NCBI GenBank assembly: GCA_027005175.1
Contig: JALTMC010000705.1
Coordinates: 1-11,860, forward strand
From: Myxococcales bacterium
Lineage (GTDB): Bacteria; Myxococcota_C; UBA6777
Length of the DNA: 11,860 bases
Direction of reading: 5' to 3'
The notes beneath the pieces were generated by a model. That model worked only from the letters and a program-made list of their open reading frames with translations. It was not told the origin of the DNA and did not search any database. Shown here one piece after another: positions 7,370 through 11,860 of the stretch. A program made the position numbers and the translations under genes. Numbering within the stretch: the stretch's first letter is position 1; every line of letters begins with the position of its first letter.

Positions 7370-7379
7370 TGTGTAGGCA
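7370..7379 (+). repeat. Left arm of 10-bp inverted repeat flanking the ATPase-Toprim module
   Basis: TGTGTAGGCA is the exact reverse complement of TGCCTACACA at 9595-9604. The pair brackets the AT-rich module and has TG...CA outer ends, as many transposon and insertion-sequence termini do. No target-site duplication is visible. Confidence 0.35.
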
Positions 7380-7406
7380 TTGGGGCTGGGGAACCGCCCT
7401 GGCGAC

Positions 7407-7436
7407 TTGATCTTCATATCTTGGTTATTGTATTTA
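7407..7436 (+). promoter_or_regulatory. Possible weak sigma-70 promoter for the ATPase-Toprim operon
   Basis: TTGATC (7407-7412), an 18-bp gap and TATTTA (7431-7436) sit in the AT-rich leader about 85 bp before the ATPase start. The match is modest, and other hexamer pairs in this AT-rich stretch are possible. Confidence 0.3.
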
Positions 7437-7522
7437 CATATTAATTGTGGCATGCTCAGAATTAGGTAATCGGCTATCCCAGGAATTGCAGGTCATCAAA
7501 GAGGTAGGAGCTTCTAGACAGA

Positions 7523-8755
7523 ATGATTTCCAAAATTCACATAAAAAATTTCAAGTTACTTCGAGATGTAACTTTGCGAGCAGAGCAAGGAAGCCCAATT
7601 GTCTTAATTGGTCCAAATTGCTCTGGGAAGTCTTCGATTCTCGAAGTTCTAGACCTACTCTCCTATGCAATGGGTCATGGCTTTCAGGATGCAATCTATA
7701 AAAAAAGACAAGGAGTAGAGCAAATAAGAACAGCTGGTGAAAAAGATGATATTTATATCAATATTACAATAGAATCGAGTGAGGGGTGGCCGACAGGGCC
7801 TGAAAAGGTACCAGTAGAATATTCTTTATTGTTCACAGAAAGAGATCGTCGTTTGAGTATTTCAAGTGAAACAATTAAAGTAAAAAAAAGAGGCCATGAC
7901 AAACCTTTAACTGTGCTCAATAGAAAAGGAGCAAATGCAGAAGTTCTTAATATTCAATCAAAAGAATTTGATAAAGTCGTACTTGCTCAAGAGGAGCTTG
8001 CAGTACGTTCCATTCAGCAAGCTGCATTTTATCCCACACTTGGCCATGTAAAGGAAGTCATTGAATTAACCCGAGTATACCCAGGATTCTTGACTTCTCC
8101 ATCTTGGGCAAGAGATTCTAGGGAGCAAGATGTTTCCCCAAGAAAATCTCAATACTTTGCTCCAACTCCTAGAATCGGCATGAGAGGTTTCGATTTAATC
8201 ACTGCTCTGTATTCTCTAAGTACAGAATACCCCGATACTTCATGGCCCAAATTGAAAAAACACTTCATTTCAGAATTTCCTTTTGTAAAAAGGCTCTTTT
8301 TCCCACCAGATCCTGGTGGAGGATATATCGTCTTAGCTTGGGAAGATGAAAGATTTCCAGGCGTGAAAATGTATGCTGAGCAAATGTCAGAAGGAATGAT
8401 TAGTTACCTATGCTTACTCTCGGCTATCTTAGTACCTGATTTGGCAGCAGCATTGGCTTTTGATGAACCTGGTGTGCATATTCATCCATCTGCAATTCAT
8501 AGACTCGTAAGTCTACTCGAAGATAAATCCCAACACACAACAGTTATCATGACAACACACTCTGACAACATCCTTGATTATTTAACGGAACCTGCAAAGA
8601 GCTTGCATATATGTAAGCCTACAGAAAGAGGAACTTCGATAGAGCAACTCGACGAAGAAATGCTTGAAGTTTGGAGAAAACAGTACAAACTATCAGAGTT
8701 GCGTGAAAAGGGGCAATTAGATCCATCGAATAAAGAACTAGAGGACCATCTATGA
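7523..8755 (+). CDS. AAA/ABC-type ATPase (AAA_21-like), first gene of a putative defence pair
   Basis: This encodes 410 residues. It opens with the SMC/RecF-type start ISKIHIKNFKLLRDV, then Walker A GPNCSGKS (30-37), an ABC-like signature MSEGM (288-292), Walker B ALAFDEP (310-316) followed by HIHP, and a switch histidine in TTHSDN (His346). The order and spacing fit the OLD/AAA_21-type ATPases commonly paired with Toprim nucleases in phage defence. The C-terminus is a short charged tail without a nuclease domain. AGGAG lies 12 nt upstream, slightly far; an in-frame TAG (7505) rules out a longer start. Sampled lines are about 40% GC against roughly 47-52% in neighbours, and arginine is mostly AGA rather than CGN, which suggests transfer. 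The last 4 bp overlap the next gene (ATGA). ATPase call firm; defence role inferred. Confidence 0.88.
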   Translation: MISKIHIKNFKLLRDVTLRAEQGSPIVLIGPNCSGKSSILEVLDLLSYAMGHGFQDAIYKKRQGVEQIRTAGEKDDIYINITIESSEGWPTGPEKVPVEYSLLFTERDRRLSISSETIKVKKRGHDKPLTVLNRKGANAEVLNIQSKEFDKVVLAQEELAVRSIQQAAFYPTLGHVKEVIELTRVYPGFLTSPSWARDSREQDVSPRKSQYFAPTPRIGMRGFDLITALYSLSTEYPDTSWPKLKKHFISEFPFVKRLFFPPDPGGGYIVLAWEDERFPGVKMYAEQMSEGMISYLCLLSAILVPDLAAALAFDEPGVHIHPSAIHRLVSLLEDKSQHTTVIMTTHSDNILDYLTEPAKSLHICKPTERGTSIEQLDEEMLEVWRKQYKLSELREKGQLDPSNKELEDHL

Positions 8756-9489
8756 ATATTCTTTTATGCTGGGAAGATGAGTACTATCAGAATCTTGAAA
8801 GAGCATTGAAAAGAGTCAAAAATAGGGTACCAGTGACTGATTACTCCATTGAAAGAAGAATCTATTCTGACACCGCTAAAGGATATGGAGGGTTTAAACA
8901 ATTTGTTAATATTGACTGGGCAATTGCGAGAAAGAAAGGGATTCTAAATCCTCGCTCTCGTGGGCCAATCGATAAGCTGGTATGTATCGCTGATGCGGAC
9001 AGAGCTTATGAATGTTGTCCAAAAATTGAGAAGGTTGGTGTGAGGGAGCATTCAAAGAAGTGGCTCTTAGAAGCTGAGGATAGCTGGACGACTGAACTCA
9101 GAACCTATACAAATGTAGATCCAGAACATGTTTTTGGAAAGTTCATTCGCTGGAATAGGGAATCCATTGTTATTTCATGCTTTGACCAGTTGCAAGTTAT
9201 TAAACGACTAGCGGCAAAGCAAGTAGAAGAAAACACATTAAGGTCGTTTTTAGAAAATTGTTCTCCGAACCCTCTTGTCCTTGACAATACGGAGTTTACA
9301 GATACATATCGAGATCCTAGTTCTTGTCTACTTGCTATGATGAAAGAGTTAGGGCATACTCATCCAAGAAAGAATCACATTAATGTGGAGGATGCATTAG
9401 GAGCATTTCCTAAAAAGATTTCAGATGAACTCATGCACAGGATTCCAGATTTCGTATCTATCGCGGAGTTGATAAATAATTTTGAGTGA
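8752..9489 (+). CDS. Toprim-like putative nuclease partner of the ATPase
   Basis: This encodes 245 residues and starts within the ATPase stop codon (ATGA), with AGAGG 7 nt upstream inside the preceding gene, so the two are translationally coupled. The N-terminal strand ILLCWEDE followed by a helix, and then a hydrophobic strand ending in Asp-x-Asp (KLVCIADAD, Asp81 and Asp83), fit the two acidic motifs of a Toprim fold (Glu first, DxD second), as in the DUF4276, RloB and OLD-type partners of AAA ATPases. Other acidic residues that could complete the site (Glu107, Asp110 and Glu138) are visible but not assignable. No signal peptide or membrane helix. It shares the AT-rich composition of the ATPase gene. 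Toprim membership rests on motif reading alone; substrate and activity are unknown. Confidence 0.7.
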   Translation: MNILLCWEDEYYQNLERALKRVKNRVPVTDYSIERRIYSDTAKGYGGFKQFVNIDWAIARKKGILNPRSRGPIDKLVCIADADRAYECCPKIEKVGVREHSKKWLLEAEDSWTTELRTYTNVDPEHVFGKFIRWNRESIVISCFDQLQVIKRLAAKQVEENTLRSFLENCSPNPLVLDNTEFTDTYRDPSSCLLAMMKELGHTHPRKNHINVEDALGAFPKKISDELMHRIPDFVSIAELINNFE

Positions 9490-9508
9490 AAGTGAAAGCC
9501 AACGACCG

Positions 9509-9558
9509 AGTGTCACGGCCATTCACCCATAAGGGGTGCTCCTTTTGACCGTGATGTT
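9509..9558. other. Nested stem-loop structure after the ATPase-Toprim operon
   Basis: An outer stem pairs 9509-9518 with 9549-9558 (ten pairs, three of them G-U), and an inner stem pairs CACCC (9524-9528) with GGGTG (9534-9538). It starts 20 bp after the Toprim-like stop. The run after the inner stem (CTCCTTTTG) is a poor U-tract, so it may be a weak terminator or a structured 3' end. Confidence 0.4.
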
Positions 9559-9594
9559 GCGGGGGGAGTAGACCGCTTTAACGACTTATTCTAC

Positions 9595-9604
9595 TGCCTA
9601 CACA
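9595..9604 (-). repeat. Right arm of 10-bp inverted repeat flanking the ATPase-Toprim module
   Basis: TGCCTACACA is the exact reverse complement of 7370-7379. It lies beside a 6-bp inverted repeat AGTAGA/TCTACT (9567-9572 and 9590-9595), with which it shares one base. No transposase or integrase gene lies between the two arms. Confidence 0.35.
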
Positions 9605-9627
9605 GAGCTGCGAGTCGAGTGAGGATG

Positions 9628-9816
9628 TTATTTGGATGGTTTGTAGGGTGGGGTGGGGTGTCGTGCGACAGCTTTGAGCCAGTGCCACAGGTAGCGAACT
9701 TGAGCTTTGGGCATATTTATCTTTTGTGCATAAGTCGGCTGTGGCAAAGCAACCGAGAGAAGCAAGAAAAAGAATCCAAGTCCAAACCATCGTATTGTCA
9801 TGTTGTGCCTGCTCAT
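9628..9816 (-). CDS. Small secreted peptide, 62 residues
   Basis: The chosen ATG has AAGGAGAG about 4 nt upstream. The product has a short basic start, a strong hydrophobic core (residues 11-23, FGLGFFFLLLSVA) and a cleavage site after PTYA or PTYAQ, leaving a mature peptide of about 31 residues (KINMPKAQVRYLWHW...) that is cationic, Trp-containing and Pro-rich at its end. No cysteine is present. A longer in-frame reading from 9894 would add 26 residues before the signal and ignore the strong ribosome-binding site, so it was rejected. The gene stands alone, with a leader hairpin and an FNR-type promoter upstream. No homologue is known to me; it could be a signalling, antimicrobial or envelope-associated peptide. 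Confidence 0.6.
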   Translation of the reverse strand: MSRHNMTIRWFGLGFFFLLLSVALPQPTYAQKINMPKAQVRYLWHWLKAVARHPTPPYKPSK

Positions 9817-9842
9817 TTTGCTCTCCTTTTCCACAGTATGTA

Positions 9843-9877
9843 GGTTCTCCCACAGGAGCATGACCTGTTGGAGAACC
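9843..9877 (-). promoter_or_regulatory. Strong 5'-leader hairpin of the small secreted peptide gene
   Basis: GGTTCTCC (9843-9850) pairs with GGAGAACC (9870-9877), and after one mismatch ACAGG pairs with CCTGT, giving a 13-pair stem around a 7-nt loop. It would sit a few nucleotides from the predicted transcript start (about 9883), where hairpins often protect mRNA, and 12 bp before the ribosome-binding site. No U-tract follows on either strand, so it is not a standard terminator. Confidence 0.6.
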
Positions 9878-9889
9878 ACCCGATAGTTA

Positions 9890-9931
9890 AGCATAGTGAA
9901 TTAGAGCTAGAGTTCGCATGATCTAGATCAA
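9890..9931 (-). promoter_or_regulatory. FNR/CRP-type class II promoter candidate
   Basis: Bases 9918-9931 read ATGAT-CTAG-ATCAA, nine of ten matches to TTGAT-N4-ATCAA and containing the perfect 12-bp palindrome TGATCTAGATCA. On the minus strand TATGCT (9895-9890) makes a -10 box that predicts a start at 9883; the box centre (9924.5) is then exactly 41.5 bp upstream, the standard class II activator position. The identity of the regulator is inferred. Confidence 0.5.
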
Positions 9932-9940
9932 GTTTGTTGC

Positions 9941-9984
9941 TTCTTTTCTTTATCCCGAATGATTCTTTTCTTTATCCCGAATGA
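9941..9984. repeat. Exact tandem 22-bp duplication
   Basis: Bases 9941-9962 and 9963-9984 are identical (start TTCTTTTCTTTATCCC). The duplication lies between the FNR-type promoter and the right-hand surface-protein gene. Confidence 0.9.
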
Positions 9985-10218
9985 TTCACGAGTATTCGAA
10001 CGATGCTGCATGTCGAGGATTGGTCAAATGAAGGGGGTTTGTGCTTGATACTTTGGTTGCTATGGTACTGTAGGCCATGATCTCTTTCGCTGGTCTTAAG
10101 TTCAACTCTGTGAGGTTGATCTGGGGAGAAACTTTCTCTGAAAGGGCTGGGCCTGTACATTGTTTGGGAATGTATGTGTTTTACAGCCGGATCTATTCGA
10201 GACATTGAAAGGTAAAAA

Positions 10219-11860
10219 ATGTTCCTGTTACGCCCCCCACCCTGGTGGCAAAGGAGGCTTCTGCACCGTCACTGGCTGCTCGGTATGACAGTGATAGGGT
10301 GGCTCCTTCATGCCGCATGCGTCACTCCTTTTCCCAGTCGGCAAGGGTGGCCTTGTGCCAACGACAAAGACTGTGGTGAACTTCGGTGTTTTAATCACCG
10401 TTGTGAAGGAGTTTCAGAAGCCACAGACGGCTCTTCTTCTGAAGGTCACAAGGAAGGATTGCCCGAGAGCCCGAATGAAGTGATACCTGAGCAGGTTGCT
10501 GAACAGGGAAATTCGGTTGTGCTTGTATCCATCAAGGGAGATGGTAGCACCCAAGCACCCAAAGATCCTTCGGGTGCTTCGTTGCCTGTAGGCGCGAGGC
10601 TTTCGCCCACACGATTTCAGAGGTACTGGATCTTTGAAGGGAGAGGCTTGCTACAACTGGAGAGCTGCCAGATTGAACGTACCAAATTACCGGAACTTAC
10701 AATCAATATAAAGTTTGAAGAGGGAGGAACAGACCTCATGCGCAAAGTTAATCTTACAACATTGAAGCCAGCCTTGGTGGCGGGAATGTTTGCCCTGACC
10801 TGTATCGTGGGTGGTGCCAGTCGGTCTTTTGGTCAGGTGTATGTGTTACAGGGAGAGGCAGGAACAGGCATCGACAAAGAGACAGCCAACCAACTGAAGT
10901 CCGTGCTACCCTATCTGAAATTGTTACAAAAATATCTAGAAGTAAAGGACGAAGTGGGAAAGAGGGGGGGGCGGATCACTGTGCGTAAAGCCAACCTGCA
11001 TATCGAGGCCACAGATCCCGCAGAGAAAGGGGGAAAGACCCCGGTTCGAAACGGATTTGGAAATCTTATTGTGGGTTATAATGAGAAGAAAGAAAACGAA
11101 ACATATACACGAGAAGGTTCGCATAATATTATTGTAGGTCGATACCACAAATACACGAGTCATAGCGGCTTGATCACGGGAGAGGGGAATAGCATCGGTG
11201 CGTCAGTAGCGGCTGTTGTTGGAGGTTTTAATAATATGGCCAAAGCGAAAGGTGCTGTTGTGACAGGTGGTAGTGGGAACCAAGCCAACAAAGAGTTCTC
11301 CTCTGTTTCTGGAGGGTTTGGAAATACGGCAGATGGAAAGTGGGCCTCGATCTCTGCGGGATTCGGAAACAAAGCAACAGGAGAATACAGCAGTATTACA
11401 GGTGGAGCCCGCAACATCGCCGCTGGTAACTATAGCAGTATTACCGGTGGAGGCTCCGACAAGGGAAGTGTTGTTGGGAATCAAGCCAATCAAGACTTTT
11501 CCACGATCGCGGGAGGAGCTGGAAATACTACTTTCCCCACAAGCAACACCCCAAAACATAGGTTTGCTGTGATCGTAGGAGGTCGTGCCAATAGAGCATC
11601 TGGTGCGTACGCTTCGATCTCGGGTGGGCATACGAATACTGCGTCAGGTGAGTATAGCCACGTGGTCGGTGGTGGTGGTAGTAGCCGTGGCAACACTGCT
11701 GCTGGAGACTACAGTGTTGTGGTCGGAGGAGGAAGCAATAGGGCTGGAGAGGGTCCTTCGAAACTTGGACAGAACACTGTCGTCCTTGGAGGCCAAAATA
11801 ACATTGCGATAGGAAGCTATTCCAGTATCGTAGGAGGAGGTGGCGCGAAAGCGAGTGATG
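10219..11860 (+). CDS. Lipoprotein-like / YadA-head-repeat surface protein, 3'-truncated
   Basis: The frame is open for 547 codons to the right edge. The ATG follows an in-frame TAA by 3 nt and has AAAGG 6 nt upstream. Residues 1-36 form a signal with a loose lipobox (LHAAC), then CANDKDCGELRCFNHRC, an acidic linker, and a beta-like stretch (about 105-170). At residue 174 an internal ATG begins a second signal-like segment (MRKVNLTTLK, then a hydrophobic core, then GASRSFGQ), with GGAGGA 9 nt before it. A short coiled-coil-like helix (about 217-242) precedes GFGNLIVGYNE and GSHNIIVGR. At least thirteen head-type repeats follow (EYSSITGG, NTASG), typical of YadA-head left-handed beta-rolls. 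Such repeats serve adhesion; the C-terminal anchor lies outside the window, so a trimeric autotransporter cannot be confirmed. Confidence 0.85.
   Translation, partial: MFLLRPPPWWQRRLLHRHWLLGMTVIGWLLHAACVTPFPSRQGWPCANDKDCGELRCFNHRCEGVSEATDGSSSEGHKEGLPESPNEVIPEQVAEQGNSVVLVSIKGDGSTQAPKDPSGASLPVGARLSPTRFQRYWIFEGRGLLQLESCQIERTKLPELTINIKFEEGGTDLMRKVNLTTLKPALVAGMFALTCIVGGASRSFGQVYVLQGEAGTGIDKETANQLKSVLPYLKLLQKYLEVKDEVGKRGGRITVRKANLHIEATDPAEKGGKTPVRNGFGNLIVGYNEKKENETYTREGSHNIIVGRYHKYTSHSGLITGEGNSIGASVAAVVGGFNNMAKAKGAVVTGGSGNQANKEFSSVSGGFGNTADGKWASISAGFGNKATGEYSSITGGARNIAAGNYSSITGGGSDKGSVVGNQANQDFSTIAGGAGNTTFPTSNTPKHRFAVIVGGRANRASGAYASISGGHTNTASGEYSHVVGGGGSSRGNTAAGDYSVVVGGGSNRAGEGPSKLGQNTVVLGGQNNIAIGSYSSIVGGGGAKASD
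10964..10971 (+). repeat. G8 homopolymer inside the surface-protein gene
   Basis: Eight consecutive G residues encode part of Lys-Arg-Gly-Gly-Arg (residues 248-252), between the coiled-coil-like helix and the head repeats. Tracts of this length in adhesin genes are known slipped-strand hot spots; one base gained or lost would abolish the repeat domain. Confidence 0.7.

Larger units (their letters stand above)
6950..7522. other. Gene-free gap: repeats, coding-like remnant, module leader
   Basis: The gap starts with the 56-bp triple repeat. Between 7122 and 7259 the plus strand has protein-like codon texture (VGETEPYPFG, then GNVKGFAWTFACER), faintly like the C-terminal motif of formylglycine-generating-enzyme/SUMF1-type domains, but with no intact gene around it; it may be a decayed remnant. 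A perfect hairpin (7351-7369), one arm of a 10-bp inverted repeat (7370-7379) and a weak promoter (7407-7436) follow. Confidence 0.45.
9817..10218. other. Divergent intergenic region
   Basis: This 402-bp gap between the small secreted peptide gene (-) and the surface-protein gene (+) holds the leader hairpin, the FNR-type promoter and the 22-bp duplication. A further inverted repeat, TACATT (10156-10161) and AATGTA (10169-10174), lies about 45 bp before the plus-strand start. A minus-strand 77-residue frame (9972-10205) has no protein features. No clear plus-strand promoter was identified. Confidence 0.55.

Noticed and set aside
7351-9604. Integron cassette with attC-like sites (GTTCGGT and GTGTAGGC resemble the R-box GTTRRRY)
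   Set aside because: Neither end matches the R-box consensus, no complementary L/R box set is present, and no integrase is in the window.
9578-9853. Minus-strand 91-residue frame overlapping the small secreted peptide gene
   Set aside because: The competing frame has a proper signal peptide and a strong ribosome-binding site; this one has neither and crosses the leader hairpin.
9972-10205. Minus-strand 77-residue frame before the surface-protein gene
   Set aside because: No ribosome-binding site, no domain or signal features; it begins only 13 bp upstream of the divergent surface-protein start.
11203-11631. Minus-strand 142-residue frame with repeated sequence
   Set aside because: It is the antisense reading of the YadA-head repeats; its regularity only reflects the sense-strand repeats.

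Overview
The window reads as a bacterial chromosome of mid-range GC, probably a Gram-negative deltaproteobacterial or Myxococcota-like lineage. The grounds are indirect: a lipoprotein signal with a C-x5-DCG-x3-C-x4-C segment of the kind common in myxobacterial-type surface proteins, a beta-propeller/HEAT/TPR giant, a TerB-like membrane protein, and a long head-repeat surface protein. No rRNA, tRNA or CRISPR array was seen.

Layout. (1) 1-2447 (+): the 3' part of a large PQQ-propeller/HEAT/TPR scaffold protein, cut by the left edge. (2) 2440-3171 (-): a single-pass membrane protein with a Spy/CpxP-like helical region, overlapping gene 1 tail to tail by 8 bp. (3) 3172-3742: gene-free DNA with direct repeats around the palindrome GTGACGTCAC. 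(4) 3743-4735 (-): a glycerophosphodiester phosphodiesterase-family lipoprotein. (5) 4790-5311: a repeat-rich divergent intergenic region with two exact TTGAT-N4-ATCAA (FNR/CRP-type) sites. (6) 5312-6949 (+): a TerB-like, four-helix membrane protein whose twelve cysteines all lie in a three-fold repeat. (7) 6950-7522: three copies of a 56-bp repeat, a coding-like remnant and a perfect hairpin. (8) 7523-9489 (+): an AT-rich two-gene module, an AAA/ABC-type ATPase translationally coupled to a Toprim-like protein, bracketed by a perfect 10-bp inverted repeat. (9) 9628-9816 (-): a very small secreted peptide gene with a class-II-like FNR-type promoter and a strong 5'-leader hairpin. (10) 10219 to the right edge (+): a lipoprotein-like head fused in frame to a second signal-peptide-like segment and then to YadA-head-like repeats, with an internal G8 tract.

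The genes do not form one pathway. Most encode envelope or secreted proteins read as single units. The ATPase-Toprim pair is the clear foreign element: lower GC, AGA-rich arginine codons, tight coupling and inverted-repeat flanks. It resembles known anti-phage arrangements in which an ATPase is paired with a Toprim nuclease, but I cannot assign it to a named system. The second theme is regulatory: FNR/CRP-type boxes stand upstream of both the cysteine-repeat membrane protein and the small secreted peptide, which suggests, by inference only, oxygen or redox control. Nearly every intergenic gap carries its own short direct duplication, with periods of 22, 23, 29, 56 or about 73-75 bp.
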